A DNA stretch of 64,000 bases from Thauera chlorobenzoica (GCF_001922305.1 NZ_CP018839.1:2232001-2296000); one strand, 5' to 3'. Counted from the stretch's first letter, positions 19,591 through 28,831 are shown. Translations and numbers: made by a program. The notes: generated by a model not told the origin, from the sequence alone.

Positions 19591-21762
19591 TCATTCTCCG
19601 GCGGGTTGCAGCATGCGGATCACGGCCTGGCGCAGGCGATGGAGGAGGCGTTCGGCCGGCCCCGGGTTCTGCACCACTTCGCCGCGGTAAAAGGAAGGGC
19701 ACAGGGTGGCGGCGTGGGCGTTCTCGCCGCACAGGCCGCAGCCGACGCAGCCGTCGATCACCGTCGCCACCGGATCGGGCTTGAGCGGGTCGGGGCTGTC
19801 CTTGAGGGTGAGGGTCGGACAGCCCGACAGCCGGATGCAGGAATGGTCGCCCGAGCACACGTCCTCGTCGACGCCGTACTTGACCCGCTCGACGCGCTCG
19901 CCGCGCTTGAGCCGACCGGCGACCCAGGGCTTGCTGCGGCGCTGGCGCTCGAGCTGGCATTCGCCTTCGGCGATGATGACCTTGAGGCCGGCGAACGGCG
20001 TGGTGAACGCTTCTTCCAGGGTCTTGCGCATCGCATCGACGCGATAGCTGTCGACCGTGCGCAGCCAGCGCACGCCGATGCCGCGCAGGGTCTTCTCGAT
20101 GGTGACGTTGCGATCGACCAGGCTTTGCTGCTTGTTCGGTGCGGCGGCCTTGACCTCTTCGTCGGGGGAGGAAATGATTTCCTGGGTGCCGGTGGCCGAG
20201 GTGTAGCCGTTCTTGAGGATCACCAGCACCGCGTCGTCGCCGTTGTACAGCGCCGACTCCACCCCGGTGAGCAGGCCGTTGTGCCAGAAGCCGCCGTCGC
20301 CCATGATCGCCAGGGTGCGTCCTTCGATCATCGGCGACACGCCGGCGCGGCTCGCCAGGCTCATGCCGAAGCCGAGGATGGTGTGGCCGAGGCTGAACGG
20401 CTCGAAGGTGGCGAAGGAATGGCAGCCGATGTCGGCGGCGATATGCACCTTGCCGACGCGCTGCTGGGCGAGCTTCACCGCGGCGAACACCGGGCGCTCC
20501 GGGCAGCCGGTGCAAAAGCCCGGCGGGCGCGCCGGCAGGGGGCGTCCGAGCCCGGTTTCGAGGGCGGCGGCAACTGCGCCGCGGCGCGCGTCCAGTTCGG
20601 CCAGCCAGTGCAGGCCGGCGCCGAGCTCGAGGTCGGGGGCGCGCCGGGTGAGGAACGGGGCGAGGCCGCGGGCGATCGCTTCCACCGAATATTCGCCCGC
20701 CATCGGCAGCACGTCCTTGCCGTGCACCGCGGTGGCGAGGCCGTGGCGGTGGAGGGTGAGGGCGACGTCCTGCTCGATGAACTCCGGCTGGCCCTCCTCG
20801 ACCACCAGCACCGCCTGCTTGCCGCGACAGAAGCCGGCGATCTGCTCGGGGACCAGCGGGTAGGTCACGTTCAGGTTCAGGATCGGCAGGGTAGAGGCGC
20901 CGAACGCGTCGGCGAGGCCGAACTGCTGCAGAGCGCCGATCAGGGCGTTGTACAGCCCGCCCTGCACGATGATGCCGACGTCCTCGCGGGTGCCGGCGAA
21001 GAGTTCATTGAGGCCGCGCTCGAGGATGTGGCGGCGGGCCGCCGGCAGGCGTTCGGCGGTCTTGATCTTTTCGTGCTCGAAGATCGAGGGGGCGTGGGTC
21101 AGGCGGCCGTAGTCGAATGCTGCGGGGTCGCTCATCAGGGCGCGGCGCGATACCGCGGGGGCGATGTTGTCCTTGCACACGAAGCTGCCGCGCACATGGC
21201 AGGCGCGGATGCGCAGCTGGACGAAGGCTGCGGTGTTCGACGCTTCGGACAGGGCGAAGCCTTCCTCGACCATGCGCACCATCACCTCGAGTTCGGGACG
21301 GGGATCGATCAGCAGCAGCGAGGATTTCATCGCGAACGCGTAGGTGCGCTCCTGGACCACGCTGGCGCCTTCACCGTAGTCGTCGCCGATGATGATCAGC
21401 GCGCCGCCGCGCACCCCGGGCGAGGCCAGGTTGGAGAGCGCATCGGCGGCGACGTTGGTGCCGACCACCGACTTCCAGGTCACCGCGCCGCGCAGCGGGT
21501 AGTGGATCGAGGCGCCCAGCATCGCCGCCGCCGAAGCCTCGTTGGAGCAGGCCTCGACATGGACGCCGAGCTCGGCGAGGTGGTCCTCGGCCTGCACCAG
21601 CACGTCGAGCAGATGAGACACCGGTGCGCCCTGGTAGCCGCCGACGTAGGCGACGCCGGACTGGAGCAGGGCCTTGGTGATTGCCAGGATGCCTTCGCCG
21701 TGGAAGGTGCTTCCCGCCCCCTGCCTGAGTTGCTCGAGTTCCTTGCTGAATGACACTTCCAT
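19591..21762 (-). CDS. iorA: Indolepyruvate:ferredoxin oxidoreductase alpha subunit
   Basis: This is the catalytic thiamine-diphosphate subunit (723 residues). The N-terminal half is the pyrimidine-binding PFOR domain (GAVTWKSVVGTNVAADALSN). The TPP-binding half contains FCTGCPERPVFAAVK and IMGDGGFWHNGL. The C-terminus carries two Cys clusters for 4Fe-4S centres: CSGDHSCIRLSGCP and CVGCGLCGENAHAATLCP. In denitrifying aromatic degraders such enzymes convert phenylpyruvate to phenylacetyl-CoA; here the nearby paa genes support that role. It is divergent from a LysR gene with a dyad at 21859-21875. Confidence 0.92.
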   Translation of the reverse strand: MEVSFSKELEQLRQGAGSTFHGEGILAITKALLQSGVAYVGGYQGAPVSHLLDVLVQAEDHLAELGVHVEACSNEASAAAMLGASIHYPLRGAVTWKSVVGTNVAADALSNLASPGVRGGALIIIGDDYGEGASVVQERTYAFAMKSSLLLIDPRPELEVMVRMVEEGFALSEASNTAAFVQLRIRACHVRGSFVCKDNIAPAVSRRALMSDPAAFDYGRLTHAPSIFEHEKIKTAERLPAARRHILERGLNELFAGTREDVGIIVQGGLYNALIGALQQFGLADAFGASTLPILNLNVTYPLVPEQIAGFCRGKQAVLVVEEGQPEFIEQDVALTLHRHGLATAVHGKDVLPMAGEYSVEAIARGLAPFLTRRAPDLELGAGLHWLAELDARRGAVAAALETGLGRPLPARPPGFCTGCPERPVFAAVKLAQQRVGKVHIAADIGCHSFATFEPFSLGHTILGFGMSLASRAGVSPMIEGRTLAIMGDGGFWHNGLLTGVESALYNGDDAVLVILKNGYTSATGTQEIISSPDEEVKAAAPNKQQSLVDRNVTIEKTLRGIGVRWLRTVDSYRVDAMRKTLEEAFTTPFAGLKVIIAEGECQLERQRRSKPWVAGRLKRGERVERVKYGVDEDVCSGDHSCIRLSGCPTLTLKDSPDPLKPDPVATVIDGCVGCGLCGENAHAATLCPSFYRGEVVQNPGPAERLLHRLRQAVIRMLQPAGE

Positions 21763-21858
21763 GGCGGAGCTCCGTGTGGGAGAGGGATGGGTGAGCTGAT
21801 TTAGACTTACTATAGGTCAGCTGTTTTTATCTATCCATTAGATGAACTTCATTTTGGA

Positions 21859-21875
21859 TATGCAGCGGATGCATA
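21859..21875. promoter_or_regulatory. LysR-type dyad in the iorA / LysR divergent region
   Basis: TATGC-N7-GCATA is a perfect inverted repeat that contains a T-N11-A LysR box. It lies 9 bases before the likely LysR start (21884) and 97 bases upstream of iorA, a usual place for autoregulation and divergent control. If the LysR gene started at 21842 the dyad would lie inside the coding region, so it supports the later start. Confidence 0.55.
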
Positions 21876-21883
21876 ATCGAGCC

Positions 21884-22795
21884 ATGGATCTCAACCTTCT
21901 CCAGGTGTTCGATGCCGTGTATCGCGAGCGCAGCGTCAGCCGTGCCGCGACCCGGCTTGGGCTGTCGCAGCCGGCGATCAGTCATGCCTTGCGGCGCTTG
22001 CGCCTGGAACTGAAGGATCCGCTGTTCGTGCGTGCCCCGGGCGGGGTGATGCCGACGGCGATGGCCGAGCAGCTGGGGAGGACGGTGGCGGGGGCGCTCC
22101 ATGCGCTCGATGCGGCGATCCACCAGATCCATCACTTCGAGCCGGCGTCATCTTCGCGTACGTTCCGCTTGTACATGACCGATATTGGCGAGCTGGTCTT
22201 CTTGCCGCCGTTGATGGATGTGCTGCAGCAGCGTGCCCCGGGACTGAGGATCGAAGTCGAGCAGATGGCGCTGGAGGCGATCCTGCCAGGGCTCGAAAGC
22301 GGCGCGCTGGACCTCGCGGTTGGCTACCTGCCGCCGCTGGCCGATGTTTCCCAGCACCGCCTGCTGCGCGAACGCTACGTGATTGTGTTGCGCCGCGATC
22401 ACCCGCTTGCGGGAGCCGGCGCCGGGCTCGACCCCGCCGCCCTCGACTACGTCCTCGTGCGCCCGCACGCCGAAGCCCGCCGGGCCTTGCAGCAGCAGCG
22501 CCTGGAGTCGCGTGTGCGGCTGGTGATTCCGCATTTCCTGGTGCTTCCCGGGGTGCTCGCGCGCACCGATCTGGCCGCGCTCGTGCCTTCGCGCATGGCG
22601 CGTCTTTTCGTCGAGCGCGGCGAGCTTGTCGCCCTCGATTCGCCGCTGGCGACCGCGGCCTTCGATGTCCGCCTGTACTGGTACTGGCGCGCCGAGCACG
22701 ACCCCGGACACCGCTGGCTGCGGGAGCTGCTGATCGCGCTGTTCGGCGAGGGCGGGGCAGGGGATGCGCCGCGCGCGCCCGACGGCGCGCGCTGA
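21884..22795 (+). CDS. LysR family regulator next to iorAB
   Basis: This is a 303-residue LysR-type regulator. The N-terminal HTH is MDLNLLQVFDAVYRERSVSRAATRLGLSQPAISHALRRLR. The effector domain starts around residue 95 with RTFRLYMTDIGELVFLPPL. An in-frame ATG at 21842 would add 14 residues with no family match and would cover a dyad. The same effector-domain opening occurs in the two other LysR proteins of this window. Its divergent position suggests control of iorAB by an aromatic acid or CoA-thioester; this is inference. Confidence 0.9.
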   Translation: MDLNLLQVFDAVYRERSVSRAATRLGLSQPAISHALRRLRLELKDPLFVRAPGGVMPTAMAEQLGRTVAGALHALDAAIHQIHHFEPASSSRTFRLYMTDIGELVFLPPLMDVLQQRAPGLRIEVEQMALEAILPGLESGALDLAVGYLPPLADVSQHRLLRERYVIVLRRDHPLAGAGAGLDPAALDYVLVRPHAEARRALQQQRLESRVRLVIPHFLVLPGVLARTDLAALVPSRMARLFVERGELVALDSPLATAAFDVRLYWYWRAEHDPGHRWLRELLIALFGEGGAGDAPRAPDGAR

Positions 22796-22821
22796 CGCCG
22801 CCGGGCAGAGGGCCGATCAGC

Positions 22822-24123
22822 TTACTTCAGGGTTCCCGGCAGCCACAGGGACAGGATCGGGAAGGCGCACAGCAGCACCAGGCGCACCACGTCCACCGCG
22901 AGGAAGGCGGCGACGCCGCGGTAGATCTTGGTCAGGGCGATGTCTCCGGCGATCGAGTTGATGACGAAGACGTTGATCCCGACTGGTGGCGTGATCATGC
23001 CGAAGCTGACCGCCATTACCGTGATCACGCCGAACCACACCGGGTCGAAGCCGAGCTGCATCATCGCCGGGAACACGATCGGCACCGTGAGCAGGATCAT
23101 CGCCAGCTCGTCCATCACCGCGCCGAGGATGAAGTAGCCGACCAGGATCAGGGCGAGCACGCCGTAGGGGCCGACCGGCAGGTGCACCAGGGTTTCGACC
23201 GCCTTCTGGGTGAACTGGGTCACGGTCAGGAAATAGCCGAACAGGTAGGCGCCGACCACGATCAGCATGATCGCCGAGGAAATCCGCAGCGCATCGATCA
23301 GGGCCTGCTTGATCTGCGGCCAGCGCAGCTTGCCGCGCACCATCCCGATCGCCAGGGTGCCGGCGGCGCCCACACCGGCGCCCTCCTGCACGGTGAACCA
23401 GCCGCCATAGATGCCGCCGAGCACCACCGAGAACAGCACGATCACCGGCCACAGGCCGCCCATGCAGCGCAGGCGCTCGCTCCAGGGGTGCATCTCGCCG
23501 ACCGGCAGGTGATCGGGATTGCGCCAGCCCAGGTACTGCACGAGGAGGAAGTAGAACAGCACCCCGAGCAGGCCGGGGACGACGCCGGCGGCGAACAGGT
23601 GGGTGATGTCGGTGTCGGTCATGATGCCGTACAGGACGAAGATCACCGAAGGCGGAATCATGATCCCGAGGGTGCCGCCCGCGGCGATCAGGCCGGCGGA
23701 AAAGCCCGGCGCATAGCCGGCGCGGCGCATCTCCGGCAGTGCGACCTGGCTCATCGTCGCCGCGGTCGCCACCGACGAGCCGTTGATCGCGGCAAAGCCG
23801 CCGCAGGCGGCGATCGAAGCGTAGGCGAGACCGCCGCGGCGATGGCCGAACCAGATCCGGCCCGCGGTGAACAGCTCCTGGCTGAGCCCCGAGTGGGAGG
23901 CGAAGGCGCCCATCAGGATGAACATCGGGATCACCGACAGGTTGTAGTCGGTCAGCACCGACAGCGGGACGCTGGCGAACAGGTTCAGCGCCGGGTAGGA
24001 CCCGGTGAGCAGGCCGAAGCCGAGCACGCCGACGATGCCCATGGCGACGCCGATCGGCACGCGCAGCACCATCAGGACGAACATCGCCACGAAGCCGGCG
24101 AGGGCGACCAGGTCACGATCCAT
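22822..24123 (-). CDS. dctM: TRAP transporter large permease
   Basis: This is the large membrane subunit of a tripartite ATP-independent periplasmic transporter, 433 residues with about 12 hydrophobic segments. Typical DctM motifs include YPALNLFASVPLSVLTDYNLSVIPMFILMG, FAAINGSSVATAATM and GGTLGIMIPPSVIFVLYGI. It moves a periplasmic-protein-bound organic acid using the Na+ or H+ gradient. It overlaps the small permease gene by 11 bases, indicating translational coupling. The substrate cannot be read from the sequence; the aromatic context suggests an aryl acid. Confidence 0.93.
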   Translation of the reverse strand: MDRDLVALAGFVAMFVLMVLRVPIGVAMGIVGVLGFGLLTGSYPALNLFASVPLSVLTDYNLSVIPMFILMGAFASHSGLSQELFTAGRIWFGHRRGGLAYASIAACGGFAAINGSSVATAATMSQVALPEMRRAGYAPGFSAGLIAAGGTLGIMIPPSVIFVLYGIMTDTDITHLFAAGVVPGLLGVLFYFLLVQYLGWRNPDHLPVGEMHPWSERLRCMGGLWPVIVLFSVVLGGIYGGWFTVQEGAGVGAAGTLAIGMVRGKLRWPQIKQALIDALRISSAIMLIVVGAYLFGYFLTVTQFTQKAVETLVHLPVGPYGVLALILVGYFILGAVMDELAMILLTVPIVFPAMMQLGFDPVWFGVITVMAVSFGMITPPVGINVFVINSIAGDIALTKIYRGVAAFLAVDVVRLVLLCAFPILSLWLPGTLK

Positions 24124-24601
24124 GTTGATTCTCCGTTTTCATCGTTTCCAAGTGGCGTGCCCACAGCACGGCGAAGCGGTGCAATGCGAGCAGCGCGGTC
24201 GCGGTGGCGCCGAGCGCGGCGACCGGATAGAACCAGATCAGCGGCAGGCGCAGATCGGAGGTGGCCTGGGTGCCGGTGCTGCCCACCTTGACCCACACCA
24301 TCCATGCCAGTGGTGCGAAGAAGGCCACGCACAGAGCGGTGACGGCGATTTCGAGGCGGCGACGGCCGACCGCGCCGAGGTGCTCCCACAGGATGTCGAC
24401 ACTGATGTGGCTGCCGCGGTGGGTGGCGAGGGCGATCCCCCAGAACATGGCGATGGCCAATAGCAGGCGCGAACCGTCGAACCAGTCGGGAATGGTCGCG
24501 GCGAACAATTCGCGCGCGAGGACGTTGGTGGCCGTCAGCAGCGCGATCAGCAGCAGGAAGACGGCGGCCAGGGTCTCGGTGAGGGCAAGGATCTGCTTCA
24601 T
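24113..24601 (-). CDS. dctQ: TRAP transporter small permease
   Basis: This small membrane subunit has 162 residues and four hydrophobic segments (LAAVFLLLIALLTATNVLA, LLLAIAMFWGIALAT, ALCVAFFAPLAWMVWVKV, YPVAALGATATALLAL). FWGIALATHRGSHISVDIL is the characteristic DctQ motif. The frame is open far upstream, but the ATG at 24601 begins the first transmembrane helix. It lies between dctP and dctM; a strong hairpin precedes it. Confidence 0.9.
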   Translation of the reverse strand: MKQILALTETLAAVFLLLIALLTATNVLARELFAATIPDWFDGSRLLLAIAMFWGIALATHRGSHISVDILWEHLGAVGRRRLEIAVTALCVAFFAPLAWMVWVKVGSTGTQATSDLRLPLIWFYPVAALGATATALLALHRFAVLWARHLETMKTENQHGS

Positions 24602-24647
24602 GCCGATGCAGGCTCCGGAAAGTGGCTGGGGCCGCACGAAGCGGCGA

Positions 24648-24669
24648 ACCCCGGTCCGGGGACCGGGGT
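24648..24669 (-). terminator. Intercistronic hairpin between dctP and dctQ
   Basis: ACCCCGGTCC and GGACCGGGGT form a perfect 10-bp inverted repeat with a 2-base centre. There is no T tract, so it is probably an mRNA-stabilising or partial-attenuation hairpin. It would favour high dctP expression over the membrane subunits, as is common in transporter operons. Confidence 0.55.
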
Positions 24670-24735
24670 GGCGAGTGGCCCCGGGGAAAGGGCCGGGGCC
24701 GGGGGCGCGGGACCAGGAGGCCCGGCGATGCGGCC

Positions 24736-25761
24736 TTACAGGCCGGCGTTGCGGCTGGCGATTTCCTTCTTCAGGGCGTCGAGAACACTTGCGCCATTGC
24801 CGCCGGGCAGGCTCTTCGCCCACACGTCGTAGACGGGCTGAACCGCCTGCTTCCACTTGCCCAGCTGCGCATCGGTGAGCGGCACCAGCTTCTGGTCGCC
24901 CATCGCGACGAGCTTGTCGCGCCCGCTGTCTTCTTCGTCGCCCCAGGCGGTGCCGACGCGGCCGGCCCATTCGTTGTTACAGTGGTCGTCGATGACCTTG
25001 CGCTGGCCGCCGGACAGGTTGTCGTACCAGCGCTTGTTCATCACCCACACGAAGTTGGCGGCATAGAGGCGCATGTCGGTGTGGTGGTTGGCGGCGCGGT
25101 GGACGTTGAAGGTGATCAGCGAATTCCACGGGAAGGTGATGGCATCGGCGACGCCCTTGTCGAGCGCGTCCCGGGCTTCGGGGGCGGACACCTGGACGTT
25201 GGTCGCGCCCAGTGCGGTCATCGTCTGGGCGACGGTGCCGTTGGCCGGGCGCACTTTCATGCCCTTGAGCTGGTCGGGGTCGGTGATCGGCTGCTTGGAG
25301 TGCAGCGTGCCGACGTGCATGTGCGAGAAACAGAACTTGACGTCGCCCATTTCCTTGTCGGCATAGGCGCGGTACCAGGCATCGACCGCCGCCGAGCCGG
25401 CTCCCGGGGTGCTGAACAGGAAGGGCAGCTCGCTGGCGGCATAGATCGGGAAGCGGCCGGCCTGGTAGCCCGGGCTGACCCAGGCCATGTCGGCGATGCC
25501 GTCACGGGTCATGTCGTAGTGATCGGCGGCCTTGCCCAGCTGCTGCGCCGGGTACAGCGTCACCTTGATCGAACCGCCGGAAGCTTCCTCGACCGACTTG
25601 GCCCAGGGCTCGAAGCCGGTGCGTGCCAGCGCGTGCTGGGGCGGCAGCCAGTTGGCGAAACGCAGTTCCACCGGCTTGTCTGCAGCGGCAGAAGGCAGCG
25701 CCGGAATGAGCAGGGCGGGCAGCATGACGGCTTGGGCCAGCGTGGTGCGGAAGTTCTTCAT
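24736..25761 (-). CDS. dctP: TRAP transporter periplasmic solute-binding protein
   Basis: This is the periplasmic substrate-binding component, 341 residues. A Sec signal (QAVMLPALLIPALPSAAA) is followed by a DctP domain from VELRFANWLPPQHALARTGFEPW. The conserved Arg in GMKVRPANGTVAQTMTALGA would bind the carboxylate of the ligand. Other family blocks include ARDALDKGVADAITFPWNSL and NKRWYDNLSGGQRKVIDDH. The ATG at 25761 begins the signal peptide; the frame is open further upstream without a match. It is first gene of the dctPQM operon, divergent from a LysR gene. Ligand unknown, probably an organic or aromatic acid. Confidence 0.92.
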   Translation of the reverse strand: MKNFRTTLAQAVMLPALLIPALPSAAADKPVELRFANWLPPQHALARTGFEPWAKSVEEASGGSIKVTLYPAQQLGKAADHYDMTRDGIADMAWVSPGYQAGRFPIYAASELPFLFSTPGAGSAAVDAWYRAYADKEMGDVKFCFSHMHVGTLHSKQPITDPDQLKGMKVRPANGTVAQTMTALGATNVQVSAPEARDALDKGVADAITFPWNSLITFNVHRAANHHTDMRLYAANFVWVMNKRWYDNLSGGQRKVIDDHCNNEWAGRVGTAWGDEEDSGRDKLVAMGDQKLVPLTDAQLGKWKQAVQPVYDVWAKSLPGGNGASVLDALKKEIASRNAGL

Positions 25762-25917
25762 CGGTGGTGTCTCCTCATCGTTTAACTTGTCGTGGTGCTC
25801 GAGGTTGCAGTATCGGCACGGAGGCGTGCGAACCGGTTTCACCCGGTCGACGTCGAGCGCGAAAGCCACAAGGGGGCAAAGGCTACTCTTGGAGTAATAT
25901 CGAAACAATATATGCTG

Positions 25918-25930
25918 TGTATGTTACATA
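25918..25930. promoter_or_regulatory. LysR-type dyad in the dctP / LysR divergent region
   Basis: TGTATGTTACATA contains arms TATGT/ACATA around one central base and fits the T-N11-A LysR box. It lies 16 bases before the LysR ATG at 25947, within a locally AT-rich segment. An operator for the adjacent regulator is likely but unproven. Confidence 0.5.
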
Positions 25931-25946
25931 TAGATGCATTAGATAA

Positions 25947-26846
25947 ATGAATGCTTTCGACCTCAATCTGGTCCGGAGTTTCGTCGCCATTTATGAAACC
26001 CAGAGCGTGACCGCGGCGGCGCAGCGCCTGTCGCTGTCGCAGCCGACCGTCAGTTACGCACTGGGGCGCATGCGCGAGGCGCTCGCCGACCCCTTGTTCG
26101 TGCGCGAGCAGCGGGTGTTGCGCCCGACCCCCCGCGCCCATGGGCTGTATCCGCGTTTCGTCGATGCGCTGGCGAGCGTCGATGCCGCACTCGAAGAGCC
26201 GCACCGCTTCGATCCGGCGACGACGACCCGCAGCTTCAGCCTGGCGATGTCCGATATCGGCAGCATGTCCTTCCTGCCGCCGCTGGAGATCCATCTGCGG
26301 CCGCTGGCTCCCGGGCTGCGTCTCGAAATCCAGCAGGTTCCGGTCGATGAGATCATCAATGGCCTGGCCGCCGGCAAGATCGATGCGGCGCTCGGTCATC
26401 TGCCCACGCTGCGCGGGCGGGGCCGCAGCTCGCTGCTGTTTCGCGAGCGCTATGTCTGCCTGGTCGGGCGCCGTCATGCGCAAAGGATCGGTGCGATGAG
26501 CGTCGAGCACTTCCTGGCCTCCCGCCATGTGGCGGTGTCATCGACCTTTTCCGGGCACCGGCTGGCCGAGGATGTGCTCGCCGAACTGGGCGTGGTGCGC
26601 CAGATCGCGATCGATCTGCCGTACTTCACCGCACTCCCGCAGCTGATCGCCCAGGGGGAACTGGTGGTGATGCTGCCGTCGCGGGTGGCGGCGACCTTCT
26701 GTGCGCAGAGCGAGGTGGTGATGCTCGAGGCGCCGTTCAAGCTGCCCGAGTTCGAAGTGCGCCTGTACTGGCACCCCCGGCACGAAGCCAATCCCGCCCT
26801 GCAGTGGTTGCTGGCGCAGATCCAGGTCGCGCTGACCCGGCTTTGA
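25947..26846 (+). CDS. LysR family regulator next to TRAP transporter
   Basis: This is a 299-residue LysR-type regulator. The HTH is MNAFDLNLVRSFVAIYETQSVTAAAQRLSLSQPTVSYALGRMR. The effector domain opens with RSFSLAMSDIGSMSFLPPL and contains ALPQLIAQGELVVMLPSR near the C-terminus. It is similar in plan and effector-domain opening to the LysR proteins at 21884 and 28986. It is divergent from dctPQM and probably regulates the transporter. Confidence 0.92.
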   Translation: MNAFDLNLVRSFVAIYETQSVTAAAQRLSLSQPTVSYALGRMREALADPLFVREQRVLRPTPRAHGLYPRFVDALASVDAALEEPHRFDPATTTRSFSLAMSDIGSMSFLPPLEIHLRPLAPGLRLEIQQVPVDEIINGLAAGKIDAALGHLPTLRGRGRSSLLFRERYVCLVGRRHAQRIGAMSVEHFLASRHVAVSSTFSGHRLAEDVLAELGVVRQIAIDLPYFTALPQLIAQGELVVMLPSRVAATFCAQSEVVMLEAPFKLPEFEVRLYWHPRHEANPALQWLLAQIQVALTRL

Positions 26847-26990
26847 TCCGCGCACCGGGCCGAGGCCGCATGGCCCCGCCCTGGCGGTCCGGCCCTACGC
26901 CGGTGGAGGGTCTTGAGGTAGCATGCCGCGGGAGGAGGGCCGTGCCCGCGGCCAGCGCATTCAAGACTGCATTTTTCCGGAGTCGCTCCA

Positions 26991-27293
26991 ATGAAAGTGA
27001 TCGTCGATCTGTGTGTCGTCCCCCTCGGGGTGGGACTGTCCGTGTCCGGCTATGTCGCCGCGTGCGAGCGCGTGATCGCCGAGGCCGGGCTGAAATCCCA
27101 GCTCCACGCCTACGGAACCAACATCGAGGGGGAGTGGGATGCGGTGATGGCGGCGGTCAAGCGCTGCCACGAAGTGGTGCATGAGATGGGCGCGCCGCGC
27201 ATCACCAGCACGATCCGGCTCGGCACCCGCACCGACCGCGAGCAGAGCATGGAAGACAAGATCGCCAGCGTCGAGCGCGCGCTCGCGCGGTAA
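26991..27293 (+). CDS. MTH1187 family thiamine-binding protein
   Basis: This is a 100-residue protein of the MTH1187/YkoF-like (DUF77) family: MKVIVDLCVVPLGVGLSVSGYVAACERVI, then LHAYGTNIEGEWDAVMAAVKRCHEVVHEMGAPRI. Members bind thiamine or a related ligand and form ferredoxin-like tetramers. It is a single gene between a LysR gene and a convergent CoA ligase. The link to TPP-dependent IorA nearby is suggestive but not proven. Confidence 0.88.
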   Translation: MKVIVDLCVVPLGVGLSVSGYVAACERVIAEAGLKSQLHAYGTNIEGEWDAVMAAVKRCHEVVHEMGAPRITSTIRLGTRTDREQSMEDKIASVERALAR

Positions 27294-27324
27294 ACGGGGC
27301 GCCCTGCCCGCGGCTGCCCCGTTT
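27292..27324. terminator. Hairpin between convergent genes
   Basis: AAACGGGGC (27292-27300) pairs with GCCCCGTTT (27316-27324), a 9-bp perfect stem ending in a short T run. It overlaps the stop of the thiamine-binding protein gene and also faces the convergent CoA-ligase gene, so it may terminate both. Confidence 0.7.
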
Positions 27325-27355
27325 GCCGGCCCCCCTCCGCCGGGTCGGCACGAGG

Positions 27356-28831
27356 TCAGCCCGGCAGGCTCTTGGCCAATTCGCCGCGCCTGAGCTTGCC
27401 GGTGTCGGTGCGCGGAAAATCCTCCACCAGATGCACCGACTCCGGACGCTGGTAAGGCGGCAAGGCCTCGATCGCCTCGCGGGCGGTGCGCAGGAGCTCT
27501 TTTTCGGGCGTGCTGCCGGGCACGGCGAACAGGTGCAGGCGGATCACGTCCGCGTCGTCGGCCTGGGATGGCACGACGCAGAGTTCGTTGACCTGCGACT
27601 TCAGGCGCTCGTGCAGCGCGTTCTCCACCGCGAGCACGTCCACCCAGCGCCCGAACACCTTCACCAGCTGATCGGTACGGCCGGCGAACTGCCACCCTTC
27701 GCTGTGCTCCGCCGGGCGGAAGACGTCGCCGGGGGAGAACGCACCGTTGCCGAAGCGTGCCGTATCGTGGGTCACTTCACGCGAATAGCCGAGCGCGATC
27801 GCCGGGTGGGAGAACCACAGGCGCAGGCGGCTGCCCTCGTTGCCCGGGATGTCTTCCTCGACCACGTCGGTCAGCGGGCTCGCGCACAGCGCCGGCATCG
27901 CCTGGGTGCGGTAGAGCATCAGCGACAGGGTCTCGGTGGTGCCGTAGCCGTTGACCAGCTCGACGCCGGTATGCGCGGCCCATTCCTCGGCGAGCGCCGG
28001 CGGACAGGCTTCGCCTGCGGATACCGCGGCGCGCAGCGCGGGAAAGGCGGTGCCGGCATCGAGCAGGCGGCGGTACAGCGTCGGCACGCTGAAGAAGATG
28101 CTCGGGCGGTGCTTCTCCACCGTGGCCGCGACCTGCTGCGGGTCGGGCCAGGCCGGATCGAGGATCACCGTCGCTCCCAGGCGCAGGCCGGCGAAAAAGG
28201 AATTCGCCAGCGGGTAGGCGAAGAACAGCTTGGAGCTCGAATAGAAGCGGTCTTCGGCGCGGGCGCCGAGGATGTCGCGGGCGAACACGTGGGCGTGTTT
28301 GACCGCACGCTGCGCATGGATCACGCCCTTCGGCTTGCCGGTGGTGCCCGAGGAGTAGAGCAGGAATGCAGGTGCATCCTCGTCCATGTCGATGGCGGTG
28401 GGGGTGTGCGTCGCGGCCGCCGTGCGCTGACGCCATGCCGTCAGCCCGATCGCGCGCGCATCGCCCAGGCTGGCGGCACGCGCGTCATCGAGCAGCAGTG
28501 CGACCGCGCCGGCGTCGTCCACCAGTTCGCGCAGCTGTGCGTCGCGGGTGCGGGGATTGACCGAGATCGGCTGCGCACCGGCCCAGATCAGACCGAGAAA
28601 GGCGCCTGCCCAGTCGATGCCGTCGGCCAGCGAAACGACGCAGCGCTGGCCGGGAACGATCCCCGCGTCGATCCATGCGGCGGCGTTGCGGATACACAGC
28701 GCACGCAGTGCGGCGTAATCGAGCCGGGTGTCGCCTTCAATCAGCGCGATCGCATCGGCGCGGCCGGCGCACAACAGTTCGGCGGCGTTCATCGGGCGCT
28801 CCGGCTCGGCTGCGAACAGCGGGGAGTACAA
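27356..28831 (-). CDS. Benzoate-CoA ligase family aryl-CoA synthetase
   Basis: This is an ANL-superfamily enzyme (491 residues) that adenylates an aromatic acid and transfers it to CoA. The P-loop is [12 protein letters not shown] (159-170). Other motifs are FFSVPTLYRRLL, VNGYGTTETLSLM, the hinge-region GRTDQLVKVFGRWVD, and the catalytic Lys in TDTGKLRRGEL. It matches the benzoate-CoA ligase / 2-aminobenzoate-CoA ligase group by motif pattern, but the substrate cannot be assigned. An in-frame ATG at 28792 is an alternative start. It is divergent from a LysR gene. Confidence 0.87.
   Translation of the reverse strand: MYSPLFAAEPERPMNAAELLCAGRADAIALIEGDTRLDYAALRALCIRNAAAWIDAGIVPGQRCVVSLADGIDWAGAFLGLIWAGAQPISVNPRTRDAQLRELVDDAGAVALLLDDARAASLGDARAIGLTAWRQRTAAATHTPTAIDMDEDAPAFLLYSSGTTGKPKGVIHAQRAVKHAHVFARDILGARAEDRFYSSSKLFFAYPLANSFFAGLRLGATVILDPAWPDPQQVAATVEKHRPSIFFSVPTLYRRLLDAGTAFPALRAAVSAGEACPPALAEEWAAHTGVELVNGYGTTETLSLMLYRTQAMPALCASPLTDVVEEDIPGNEGSRLRLWFSHPAIALGYSREVTHDTARFGNGAFSPGDVFRPAEHSEGWQFAGRTDQLVKVFGRWVDVLAVENALHERLKSQVNELCVVPSQADDADVIRLHLFAVPGSTPEKELLRTAREAIEALPPYQRPESVHLVEDFPRTDTGKLRRGELAKSLPG

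Noticed and set aside
17691..21753. Long plus-strand open frames (697 and 745 codons) opposite iorB and iorA
   Set aside because: They are antisense shadows of strongly conserved IOR genes and contain no recognisable motifs.
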